Positions 56,667-64,000 of a stretch of DNA of 64,000 bases are shown here, one piece after another (the stretch's first letter is position 1; the number at the start of each line of letters is the position of its first letter). Source of the DNA: Arcobacter aquimarinus. Its GTDB lineage: Bacteria; Campylobacterota; Campylobacteria; Campylobacterales; Arcobacteraceae. Under the pieces are notes generated by a model. It saw nothing but the letters and a program-made list of their open reading frames with translations, was not told the DNA's origin and ran no database searches. The position numbers and the translations under genes were made by a program. The DNA is taken from positions 1,798,001 through 1,862,000 of the forward strand of contig NZ_CP030944.1 of assembly GCF_013177635.1 (NCBI RefSeq). The letters are read 5' to 3'.

Positions 56667-58283
56667 TTGAGTTTTATATACTATAAAGTGCTTTTTTTAA
56701 TGTTAATTCCTAGTTTTTTATTGATATATTTATTAATTACAAAACAGAGTAAAATTGAAAACTATTTTTCAAAAAGCGCATTAAAAAAATTAAGTATTTC
56801 AAATCAATATCTTTCCAATAAAACAAGAAATCTATTACTTTTTTTATCCTTAATATTTATGATTATAGCTCTTGCAAGACCTGTCAGTAATGAAAAGATA
56901 AAAGAAATTGAATCAAATTTAATACCAATTATAATTGCTATAGATATTTCTAAATCTATGAAAGCAAATGATTTATATCCAAATAGAGTTGATTTTGCTA
57001 AAAGAAAACTTTTAAATATTTTAGAAATTAGTAGCAATAACAATATTGGAATAATTTTATTTGCAAAAACTTCATTTTTACTTTCACCTTTAACACAAGA
57101 TTTTAACTCCTTAAAAATTTTGTTAAACAATCTTGATACAGCTATAAACTTTGATAATGGAACAAATATTTATTCTGTTATCGAAACAAGCCAAAAATTA
57201 CTTAAGGATTATTCAAATAAAAATCTAATTTTATTAACAGACGGAGGAGATAATCAAAATTTTGATAAAGAGATAAAATTTGCAAAACAAAATAATATAA
57301 AAATCTATACAATAGCTCTTGCAACAAAAGAAGGCTCTGTAATACAAGAAAAAAATGGAAATTATCTAACTGATAAAAAAGGAAATATTGTAAATTTAAA
57401 ATTAAATGAAAAAATAAAAGATTTAAGTTTAAAAACAGATGGTGGATATATAGAATACTCTTTAAATAATAGTGATATTAATCAAATAATTAATGATATA
57501 AATAATAAATTTACAAAAGAAAAATTTGAAAAAAAAGAGTATAAAACATATACAGAACTTTTTTATTATCCTTTATTTATTGCAATTGTTTTATTATTGT
57601 TTGCTTTTTCCTCTCTACCAAATTTAAAAAATCTGAAACTCTCAATTTTTATAATATTTATATCTTTTAATTTTTTAAAAACAGACCTCTTAGCTTTTTC
57701 AATTTTTGATTTTAAAACTATAAAAGAAGCTAATAATGCCTATAAAGAAGGTGACTTTGTAAAAGCTTCAAAAGAGTTTGATAAACTAGATGAAAATGAA
57801 TTTAAAGATTATAATCTAGCAAATAGTTTATATAAAAATAACAATTTTGAAGAGGCTATAAAACTGTATGAAAATATAAAAACAACTTCTTCTGATTTAG
57901 AATTCAAAAGACTTCATAATTTAGGAAATTCTTATGTACAAATCAATGATTTAAATAATGCTTTAAAAAAGTATGAAGAAGCTTTAAAATTAAAAAATGA
58001 TTCCAAAACAAGAGATAATCTAGAACTTGTAAAATCTATCTTAGAGAAAAAAGAAGATAATCAAAATAATGAACCTCAAAATAATCAAGAAGAGAAAAAG
58101 AAAGATAATAAACCATCAAAAAATAACAATATAAACAAAGAAGAATCAAAAATCAAACAAAATGAAATGATTGAAGATATACAAGAAGAAAAATGGCTAA
58201 AAGAGATTGAAAATCAAAAAACAAATTCTTTACTAAAAAAAATGGAATCTTCAAATGAAGATTCCATAATAAATCCTTGGTAA
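56667..58283 (+). CDS. BatA/BatB-type VWA protein fused to TPR repeats
   Basis: A 538-residue protein. Two N-terminal helices precede a von Willebrand A domain with the metal site DISKS in IIIAIDISKSMKAND and the later LLTDGGDN. A membrane helix follows at about 295-318, then one at about 325-345, then three TPR-like repeats (about 350-470) and a highly charged Lys/Glu/Asn tail. This fuses BatA/BatB and BatC functions of aerotolerance operons. The start is TTG: AAAGGAG is five bases before 56667, so I use it over the TTG at 56664. Confidence 0.85.
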   Translation: MSFIYYKVLFLMLIPSFLLIYLLITKQSKIENYFSKSALKKLSISNQYLSNKTRNLLLFLSLIFMIIALARPVSNEKIKEIESNLIPIIIAIDISKSMKANDLYPNRVDFAKRKLLNILEISSNNNIGIILFAKTSFLLSPLTQDFNSLKILLNNLDTAINFDNGTNIYSVIETSQKLLKDYSNKNLILLTDGGDNQNFDKEIKFAKQNNIKIYTIALATKEGSVIQEKNGNYLTDKKGNIVNLKLNEKIKDLSLKTDGGYIEYSLNNSDINQIINDINNKFTKEKFEKKEYKTYTELFYYPLFIAIVLLLFAFSSLPNLKNLKLSIFIIFISFNFLKTDLLAFSIFDFKTIKEANNAYKEGDFVKASKEFDKLDENEFKDYNLANSLYKNNNFEEAIKLYENIKTTSSDLEFKRLHNLGNSYVQINDLNNALKKYEEALKLKNDSKTRDNLELVKSILEKKEDNQNNEPQNNQEEKKKDNKPSKNNNINKEESKIKQNEMIEDIQEEKWLKEIENQKTNSLLKKMESSNEDSIINPW

Positions 58284-58286
58284 GAT

Positions 58287-58305
58287 AAAAGATTAATAAT
58301 CTTTT
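58287..58305. terminator. Terminator hairpin between VWA and PPK2 genes
   Basis: AAAAGATTA and TAATCTTTT form a perfect 9-bp inverted repeat around one base, followed on the plus strand by GTTTTTCTC. It overlaps the last codons of the PPK2 gene. An AT-rich stem and moderate T-run give moderate support. Confidence 0.55.
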
Positions 58306-59411
58306 GTTTTTCTCATTTGTAAAAGTTCTCTTTGAACAGAAATATTTATTTCTTCATTTTCGTCAAAATCTAAAGAGTAATTTCTTCCATCATAATCAAC
58401 TGAATTTAAGATAATTTTCATAGCTTCAAGACGTGCAAGATGTTTGTTGTCACTTCTTACTATATGCCAAGGAGCACTTCTTGAAGTTGTACGTCTAAGC
58501 ATTTCATATTTTTTTTCAGAGAACTCATCCCACAAATCTTGAGCTTGCATATCAACTTCTGAGAATTTCCATTGTCTTAGAGGATCTTGTATTCTTCTAT
58601 CAAATCTTCTTTTTTGTTCCTCTTTAGAAACGGAAAAATATAATTTAATTAAAATCATTCCTTGTCTTACTAAATCTTGCTCAAAATTTACAATATCTTC
58701 CATAAAAATTTCATGCTCTTCAGGCGTACAAAATCCAAAAATTGGCTCAACCATAGCTCTATTGTACCAACTTCTATCAAATAAAACTATCTCTCCACCT
58801 GTTGGAAAATGTTCTATATATCTTTGTAAAAACCACTGATTTCTTTGAGTTTCAGTTGGTTTTCCTAATGCAACAACTCTATAGTGTTTATTGTTCATAT
58901 ATCTAGTAATTCTTCTAATTGCTCCACCTTTTCCAGAAGCATCTCTTCCTTCAAAAAGAATAATCATTCTTTTATTCTCTTTTTCAAGCCAATTTTGAAG
59001 TTTTATAAGTTCTATTTGATATTTTTTTAAAGCTTCTAAATCATAAATTTTTTGAATTCCTTCATTCAAAACTTGTGGATTTAAATTTTTATAATCACCT
59101 AATATAGACTTTAAAAAGTCATTTTCTTCTTTTAACTTAATTAAAGTTTCATTATCTTTTGTTGACAATTTATCTTCCTGCTTAGTTATTTTTTCTTCTA
59201 CTTTTGGTATTACTGAATCTTTAAAAGATTGCATTAACTCAATAGCAGTTTTTATACTTAGATTATCTCTTTTCGTATAACCTAAAACCTTTACATATCT
59301 TTTCCTATCATACTGAAATCTAGCAATGTATTTTTGTCCAAATTTAGGATGAGAATCTTTTGATATATATAAACCACTATGGCTTGTTTTTTCAAAATCA
59401 TTTAAATTCAT
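58293..59411 (-). CDS. PPK2-family polyphosphate kinase with N-terminal extension
   Basis: A 372-residue protein. The PPK2 kinase domain starts near 130 with Walker A GRDASGKGG at 155-163 and has FDRSWYNRAMVEPI and RSAPWHIVRSDNK. Residues 1-70 form an unusual small domain (SGLYISKDSHPKFGQKYIAR then KVLGYTKRDNLSIKTAIELM) that looks like the arm-binding N-terminus of tyrosine integrases; a coiled coil links it to the kinase. It uses polyphosphate to make NTPs or NDPs, or the reverse. It starts two bases after the other PPK2 gene. Confidence 0.88.
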   Translation of the reverse strand: MNLNDFEKTSHSGLYISKDSHPKFGQKYIARFQYDRKRYVKVLGYTKRDNLSIKTAIELMQSFKDSVIPKVEEKITKQEDKLSTKDNETLIKLKEENDFLKSILGDYKNLNPQVLNEGIQKIYDLEALKKYQIELIKLQNWLEKENKRMIILFEGRDASGKGGAIRRITRYMNNKHYRVVALGKPTETQRNQWFLQRYIEHFPTGGEIVLFDRSWYNRAMVEPIFGFCTPEEHEIFMEDIVNFEQDLVRQGMILIKLYFSVSKEEQKRRFDRRIQDPLRQWKFSEVDMQAQDLWDEFSEKKYEMLRRTTSRSAPWHIVRSDNKHLARLEAMKIILNSVDYDGRNYSLDFDENEEINISVQRELLQMRKTKDY

Positions 59412-59413
59412 TA

Positions 59414-60352
59414 CTATAACCTCGTAAACTTATTATCATGTTCCATCTTTTCTATTTCTTGTGTACCACTGATTATAATATCTTCATCATAACTAAAAAT
59501 ATCTTCTTTAGTTTTATTTGCATAATCAATATTTAGCAATATATGACTGATACAATTTAATCTAGCTTTTTTCTTATTATCACTTTTTATTATTGTCCAA
59601 GGAGCAATATCTGTATTTGAAGCCATTAACATTGAAAATTTAGCAATTGTATATTTTTCCCATAAATTTTGTGATTCTTTATCAACAGGAGATAATTTAT
59701 ACTGTTTTAGAGGATCCACTTCTCTTTTTTTAAACCTTTTAGCTTGTTCTTTTTTTGAAACGGAAAAGTAAAATTTAAATAAAATTATTCCTGATTTAAC
59801 TAACATTTTTTCAAATTCAGGAACTTCTCTTAAAAATTCATGATGCTCTTCTGTTGTACAAAATCCCATTACAGGCTCAACTCCTGCTCTATTGTACCAA
59901 CTTCTATCAAAAAAGACCATTTCTCCAGCACTTGGAAGGTGCTGTGTATATCTTTGAAAATACCATTGAGTTTTTTCTAAATCGCTTGGTTTTTCTAAAG
60001 CTACAACTCTTGCACCTCTTGGGTTTAAATGTTCAGTTATTCTTTTGATTGTTCCACCTTTTCCAGCGGCATCTCTTCCTTCAAATAACATAAGTACTTT
60101 TAAACCTTTCTCTTTTACATAATTTTGTAATTTCAAAAGTTCTATTTGTAGCTTTATCAATCTTTTTTCATATTCTAAAGTATCTTTTTTTACCCAAATC
60201 TGTACTTTTTTTATTCCATCTTCTTCTTTTTCTTCTAAATCTTCTCTTTTTCTCTCTTTGTTCTTATAATCATGCTTTACAGATTCTTTTGTATCAATTG
60301 CTTCCATATCTGAAAATTCATTGTTTATAATATTTCTCTCTTGTCCTTGCAT
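59414..60352 (-). CDS. PPK2-family polyphosphate kinase
   Basis: A 312-residue protein with Walker A GRDAAGKGG at 92-100, FDRSWYNRAGVEPV and IAPWTIIKSDNKKKARL, complete PPK2 features. The N-terminal 50 residues are charged and unique. I start at the ATG 60352; AGGGG is eight bases before it, though the TTG at 60355 is possible. It and the next gene are clearly related in the kinase domain, an old tandem duplication. It follows nspC by 21 bases. Confidence 0.9.
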   Translation of the reverse strand: MQGQERNIINNEFSDMEAIDTKESVKHDYKNKERKREDLEEKEEDGIKKVQIWVKKDTLEYEKRLIKLQIELLKLQNYVKEKGLKVLMLFEGRDAAGKGGTIKRITEHLNPRGARVVALEKPSDLEKTQWYFQRYTQHLPSAGEMVFFDRSWYNRAGVEPVMGFCTTEEHHEFLREVPEFEKMLVKSGIILFKFYFSVSKKEQAKRFKKREVDPLKQYKLSPVDKESQNLWEKYTIAKFSMLMASNTDIAPWTIIKSDNKKKARLNCISHILLNIDYANKTKEDIFSYDEDIIISGTQEIEKMEHDNKFTRL

Positions 60353-60373
60353 CAATTTTTCCCCTAATGACTT

Positions 60374-61522
60374 TTAAGAAAGTCTTTGTTTGTAATCATT
60401 GTACCCAAAGTTTTTTATTATTTCATAATTATTTTCATCTTTTTTTATTATTATTGATGGTAATTTAATTCCATTAAAGGTTGTAGTTTTAACCATAGTA
60501 TAATGAATCATATCTTCTAAAATAATCTTATCTCCAACTTTTAATGGTTCATCAAAAGAGTAATCACCAATTATATCACCAGATAAACAAGTATTTCCAC
60601 CTAATCTATAAGTATAGGCTTTTTCTTGCGCAACTCCACTATTTCTAATCATAGCTCTATAAGGCATAGCTAAAGTATCAGGCATATGAGCTTCAGCACT
60701 TGTATCTAGAATTGCTAAATCCATACCATTGTGAATTACATCAAGTACAGTTGCAACTAAATAACCTGTTTGCCAACCAACTGCTTCACCTGGCTCCATA
60801 TAAACTTTTAAATGTGGATATCTTGATTTGAAATCTTTTAAAAGTTTGATTAAAGCTTCAACATCATAATCAGCTCTTGTAATATGATGACCACCACCAA
60901 AATTTACCCATTTTAATTTGTCAAAATATTGACTAAAGTTTTTCTCAAAAGCTGCAAGTGCACCTTCAAGTGCATCTACATTTTGTTCACAAAGTGCATG
61001 AAAATGAAAACCATCTAAAAATTCTAGTTGTGATTCATCAAAATTTGCTTTTGTTGTTCCCATTCTTGAAAATGGTGCACAAGGATTATATAAATCAACT
61101 TCAACAGAAGAGTATTCAGGATTTAATCTAATTCCTAAAGATACTTTTCCAAAAGCTTTATCTTTAAATCTTTTTAATTGACTAAAAGAGTTAAAAACAA
61201 GATGATTTGAAATAGATATAATTTCATCTATTTCTTCATCTTTAAAAGCTGGACTGTAAGTATGAACTTCTCCACCAAACTCTTCTTTTGCAAGAATTGC
61301 TTCATGAAGTCCTGATGCACAACAACCTTTAAGATATTTTTTACACAAATCAAAAGTTGAATGCATTGCAAAACCTTTAAGAGCAAGAAGAATACTAATA
61401 TCAGCTTCATCTTGAACTCTTTTTAAAAGTTTTAAATTTTTTTCAAGTAGTGCTTCTTCACAAACAAAACTTGGACTTGGAAGCTTATCAAAGCTATCTA
61501 CTGTTGTATAACTATTCTTCAT
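60374..61522 (-). CDS. nspC: Carboxynorspermidine/carboxyspermidine decarboxylase
   Basis: A 382-residue PLP enzyme of fold type III (alanine racemase-like). The PLP lysine is in [12 protein letters not shown], with [14 protein letters not shown] and [18 protein letters not shown] downstream, the CANSDC signature. It decarboxylates carboxynorspermidine or carboxyspermidine, the final step of the alternative polyamine route used in Campylobacter. I start at the ATG 61522, but a TTG at 61531 is also possible. It overlaps the end of the rubredoxin gene. Confidence 0.93.
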   Translation of the reverse strand: MKNSYTTVDSFDKLPSPSFVCEEALLEKNLKLLKRVQDEADISILLALKGFAMHSTFDLCKKYLKGCCASGLHEAILAKEEFGGEVHTYSPAFKDEEIDEIISISNHLVFNSFSQLKRFKDKAFGKVSLGIRLNPEYSSVEVDLYNPCAPFSRMGTTKANFDESQLEFLDGFHFHALCEQNVDALEGALAAFEKNFSQYFDKLKWVNFGGGHHITRADYDVEALIKLLKDFKSRYPHLKVYMEPGEAVGWQTGYLVATVLDVIHNGMDLAILDTSAEAHMPDTLAMPYRAMIRNSGVAQEKAYTYRLGGNTCLSGDIIGDYSFDEPLKVGDKIILEDMIHYTMVKTTTFNGIKLPSIIIKKDENNYEIIKNFGYNDYKQRLS

Positions 61523-61676
61523 ATGGCTCAAAATCTTCTTTCCCTACTCCACAATCTGGACAAGACCAATCTTGGGGTAAATCTTCAAACGCAGTTCCTG
61601 CTTCAATTCCACTATCTGGATCACCAACAGCTGGATCATATATGTAGTCACAAGCTGTACAAATATATTTTTGCAT
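61512..61676 (-). CDS. Rubredoxin
   Basis: A 54-residue rubredoxin, one Fe bound by four Cys: CTAC (residues 6-9) and CPDC (39-42). The family spine [20 protein letters not shown] and [20 protein letters not shown] is intact. It carries electrons in the cytoplasm, often for detoxifying O2 or peroxide. It lies between the two polyamine genes, its stop overlapping nspC by a few bases. It is short, so length cutoffs of 60 residues miss it. Confidence 0.93.
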   Translation of the reverse strand: MQKYICTACDYIYDPAVGDPDSGIEAGTAFEDLPQDWSCPDCGVGKEDFEPYEE

Positions 61677-61701
61677 AATAAACTCCTTTATTTAAGATTT
61701 A

Positions 61702-62895
61702 TTATAACTCTAATATTTTCCAAGGAAGACCTTGAGTCATTAACTCATCCATAAATGGTTTTGCATCAAACTCTTCAATGTTAAATACTCCTGTATTTTT
61801 CCAAATACCTTTATAAAGTAATTTAGAACCAATCATTGCAGGAACTCCTGTAGTATAACTTACAGCTTGTGCTCCTGTTTCTTTATAACACTCTTGGTGG
61901 TCACAAACGTTATAGATATAAACTTTTCTTGGTTTTCCATCTTTAATACCTTCAATGATACAACCAATATTTGTTTTACCTACAGTTCTAGGTCCTAGGC
62001 TTGCAGGATCTGGTAATAATGTAGTTAAAAATTCAATTGGAGTAATCATCATACCTTTATGTTCAACTGGTTCAATACCTAACATTCCAACATTTTGTAA
62101 ACAATTCATATGTTGAATATAAGCATCACCAAATGTCATAAAGAATCTAATTCTTTTTAAACCTTTAATATTTTTTGATAAAGATTCTAACTCTTCATGA
62201 TATAGTAAATAAGATGGTTTTACACCAACTTCTGGATAATCATGGTCAACTCTAATTTCTAAAGGAGTTGTTTCAATCCATTGACCATTTTCCCAATATC
62301 TACCATTTGCAGATACTTCTCTTAAATTAATTTCTGGATTAAAATTTGTAGCAAATTTATAACCATGGTCACCTGCATTACAATCCATAATATCTATATA
62401 GTGAATTTCATCAAAAAGATTTTGTTGAGCATATGCACAAAATACTCCTGTAACACCTGGGTCAAAACCTGAACCTAAAAGTGCCATAATTCCAGCTTCT
62501 TTAAACTGTCCATCTCTTTCCCATTGAAGTTTATATTCAAATTTTGCTTCATCTGGATGTTCATAATTTGCAGTATCTACATAATCAACTTTACATTTTG
62601 TACAAGCATCCATAATTGTTAAATCTTGATATGGTAATGCTACATTTAATACTAATTTTGGATTAACTTTTTCAATAAGTTTTACTAATTCATCAACACT
62701 ATCAGCATCAACACTAGCTACGTCAATTTTTACACCTTGATTTTTTAAAATATCAGCAGCAATAGATTCACACTTTGAAACTGTTCTAGAAGCTAATGTA
62801 ATATGTTCAAATGTGTCAATATTCATTGCACATTTAACAGTGGCTACTCTACTAACACCACCTGCCCCAATAATTAAAATACCTTTTTTACTCAT
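61702..62895 (-). CDS. Carboxynorspermidine/carboxyspermidine dehydrogenase (saccharopine dehydrogenase family)
   Basis: A 397-residue reductase with the N-terminal Rossmann motif IIGAGGVSRVA and the later ALLGSGFDPGVTGVFCAYAQ and LPDPASLGPRTVGK typical of the Lys1/CANSDH family. It joins aspartate semialdehyde to a diamine (putrescine or diaminopropane), giving the substrate of the decarboxylase encoded two genes on. The substrate choice is inferred from pairing with nspC. It is the first gene of the unit ending in two PPK2 genes. Confidence 0.9.
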   Translation of the reverse strand: MSKKGILIIGAGGVSRVATVKCAMNIDTFEHITLASRTVSKCESIAADILKNQGVKIDVASVDADSVDELVKLIEKVNPKLVLNVALPYQDLTIMDACTKCKVDYVDTANYEHPDEAKFEYKLQWERDGQFKEAGIMALLGSGFDPGVTGVFCAYAQQNLFDEIHYIDIMDCNAGDHGYKFATNFNPEINLREVSANGRYWENGQWIETTPLEIRVDHDYPEVGVKPSYLLYHEELESLSKNIKGLKRIRFFMTFGDAYIQHMNCLQNVGMLGIEPVEHKGMMITPIEFLTTLLPDPASLGPRTVGKTNIGCIIEGIKDGKPRKVYIYNVCDHQECYKETGAQAVSYTTGVPAMIGSKLLYKGIWKNTGVFNIEEFDAKPFMDELMTQGLPWKILEL

Positions 62896-63131
62896 TATTC
62901 ACTCCGATATATTTTTATGTAAATATTATACAATTTTAAAGTATAAGAAAGAATGAAACAAATAAAGATTTATTATAAAATAACATTTTGATTACAATTA
63001 ACAAGATTTTAATAATTGCTTATGTAAACTTCGTTTTTAAGTTATGGGGATGACTTGGTATCGATTAGAGCAGTGAGTATTAGTTGCATGTCGGCCTGAA
63101 CATGCCGTTACGCGGTTCATTTTTTTTAGAC

Positions 63132-63176
63132 GCAAACAATACAAATTACGCTCCAGCTTACGCTAAAGCTGCGTAA
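63132..63176 (+). other. tmRNA tag-peptide reading frame
   Basis: Fourteen codons, GCA to GCG, then TAA encode the proteolysis tag ANNTNYAPAYAKAA, ending in the small hydrophobic residues that Clp proteases recognise. Confidence 0.92.
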
Positions 63177-63414
63177 GTTTAACAACTTATTGACTCGCCT
63201 AACGGCTTGAGTCTTCGGAGGCTAGCACTACAGATTCTATCTATGTAGATTATCGCTGGTTCACCCTAGATAGATTATCTTTGAAGTTGTGATTGGGCTT
63301 TAAAGAGAAATTTTAAATCTTAGCTTTATGATTGCTTTTGGAAGTTGAGCTGTTATAAAGTGAAATCTTTCAACTTTGCTAAGCATGTAGACGCTTCTAT
63401 GATCTGTTTTAAGA

Positions 63415-63443
63415 CTGCGGTTCGATCCCGCACATCTCCACCA
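63415..63443 (+). other. Probable left attachment site (attL) in the tmRNA 3' end
   Basis: Integrative elements commonly enter at the T-arm and acceptor end of tmRNA or tRNA genes and restore the 3' end. A P4-type integrase gene begins 184 bases after this end, pointing away from ssrA. The matching direct repeat would lie beyond the window, so the exact core is not determined. Confidence 0.6.
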
Positions 63444-63532
63444 AATAACAATCCAATAAAATCCAACAAGTACCATTATAAGGTATTCTTTACAACTTTC
63501 TTATTCTTCGTTAGTACATATCAATACACATT

Positions 63533-63614
63533 AATGTAGCATAATCCTATGCTTTTTACTACATTTAAACCTACATTGAATTTTTTTTAGTATAATTAAC
63601 TATATCAATGTAGC
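63533..63614. promoter_or_regulatory. Integrase promoter with repeated AATGTAG sites
   Basis: The heptamer AATGTAG, or its complement CTACATT, occurs at 63533-63539, 63559-63565, 63571-63577 and 63607-63613. The last two form a longer inverted pair (CTACATTGA and TCAATGTAG) that brackets a TATAAT at 63591-63596. The repeats could be arm-type sites for the integrase or an operator controlling int. Confidence 0.55.
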
Positions 63615-63626
63615 AAAAGGATTCAA

Positions 63627-64000
63627 ATGCCTAAATCTGTAACTCCACTCAATGATGCTTTATTAAAAAACTTAAAACCACAAACTAAAGATTATATTAA
63701 AACAGATGGAAATGGTTTAAGAATATTAGTAAAAACAAGTGGTACAAAATTATGGGAATTTGAATATACAAGCCCTACTTTAAAAAAAAGAAGAAAAACT
63801 TCTTTTGGTAATTACCCTCAAACAACATTAGTCATGGCAAGAAATAAAAGAGATGAAAATATAAAACTTATTAGAAGTGGAATAGATCCATTGGAACAAA
63901 AACAAATTGAACATGATACTATCAAAAAACAAAATGAAATTAAAAATAATACATTTCAAAAAGTAGCATTAGAATGGCACGATAATTATTCTACTGAGGT
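63627..64000 (+). CDS. P4-type tyrosine recombinase/integrase, N-terminal part (cut by window end)
   Basis: An ATG at 63627, preceded by AAAAGGA, opens a frame of at least 124 codons that continues past the window. It starts MPKSVTPLNDALLKNLKPQT and has the Arm-DNA-binding (DUF4102) pattern DYIKTDGNGLRILVKTSGTK, then LWEFEYTSPTLKKRRKTSFG with NYPQTTLVMARNKRDE. The core-binding domain starts at FQKVALEWHDNYS; the catalytic domain is beyond the edge. Together with ssrA it marks a genomic island. Confidence 0.9.
   Translation, partial: MPKSVTPLNDALLKNLKPQTKDYIKTDGNGLRILVKTSGTKLWEFEYTSPTLKKRRKTSFGNYPQTTLVMARNKRDENIKLIRSGIDPLEQKQIEHDTIKKQNEIKNNTFQKVALEWHDNYSTE

Larger units (their letters stand above)
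63047..63443 (+). ncRNA. ssrA: Transfer-messenger RNA (tmRNA)
   Basis: A 397-base tmRNA. The acceptor stem pairs GGGGATG at 63047-63053 with CATCTCC at 63433-63439, and the 3' end ACCA is encoded. The T arm GGTTCGATCCC is seen just before. The resume codon GCA at 63132 opens the tag ANNTNYAPAYAKAA ended by TAA at 63174-63176. It rescues stalled ribosomes. Its 3' end doubles as the attachment site of the element that follows. Confidence 0.97.

Noticed and set aside
58293-60352. Two PPK2 genes as recent tandem duplicates
   Set aside because: The N-terminal parts are unrelated and kinase domains differ widely, so the duplication is old, or the pair was acquired separately.
63345-63539. Open frame of 64 codons across the tmRNA 3' end and the integrase leader
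   Set aside because: It overlaps the tmRNA acceptor domain, has no good ribosome site and no family resemblance.

Overview
The window is AT-rich, densely packed DNA from a Campylobacterota (epsilonproteobacterial) chromosome, most likely of the Arcobacter group. The evidence is the very AT-biased codon use, NifU/NifS and SUF systems side by side, soluble PAS/chemoreceptor pairs of the Aer/CetB type, the alternative (carboxynorspermidine) polyamine route, a CtsE/CtsF-like transformation or type II secretion locus, and many c-di-GMP proteins. Species cannot be fixed from the sequence alone.

Layout. 1-1504: end of a membrane protein gene (NnrS-like), a hemerythrin and a small acidic protein, with a 16-bp hairpin over the hemerythrin ribosome site. 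1584-6756: a diguanylate cyclase, a TSUP exporter, a CBS-domain protein and an SF1 helicase. 6839-14518: iron-sulphur cluster assembly, nifS-nifU on the minus strand and sufBCDSE-sufT on the plus strand, divergent from a 295-bp control region that carries a palindrome. 14519-15108: a graveyard with a frameshifted XRE regulator and an internally deleted HDOD gene. 15109-21978: an EamA transporter, a soluble chemoreceptor/PAS pair, a biotin carboxylase, a Cache-PAS-GGDEF sensor and a small membrane protein.

21986-28595 is a drug-efflux operon (TetR, DUF2798, adaptor, RND pump, TolC, SMR) with two palindromic operators around the tetR promoter. 28721-33161 has selO and a second PAS/chemoreceptor pair, in reversed order, joined to a REC-PAS-GGDEF protein whose phosphoacceptor Asp is Glu. 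33299-38672 holds small regulators, a phosphatase, rhomboid, Lon and BamD. 38769-40458 is proC followed by three pseudopilin-like genes. 42501-45393 is a LapG/LapD pair. 45435-51102 has folE, corA and a GspF/GspE/PilO-P-like/PilN-like cluster that probably works with the pseudopilins. 51181-56576 is housekeeping: era, comM, def, clpP, tig. 56667-58283 is a BatA-type VWA-TPR protein.

58293-62895 is one tight minus-strand group: carboxynorspermidine dehydrogenase, rubredoxin, carboxynorspermidine decarboxylase and two PPK2 kinases. At 63047-63443 lies ssrA (tmRNA), and immediately after it a P4-type tyrosine integrase runs off the window. The right edge is therefore the left end of an integrated genomic island. 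No tRNA, rRNA, CRISPR array or insertion sequence was seen. Several small genes that a length cutoff or an ATG-only rule would miss were found: rubredoxin, a zinc-ribbon protein with an apparent ATC start, the truncated integrase, the partial membrane protein and two pseudogenes.
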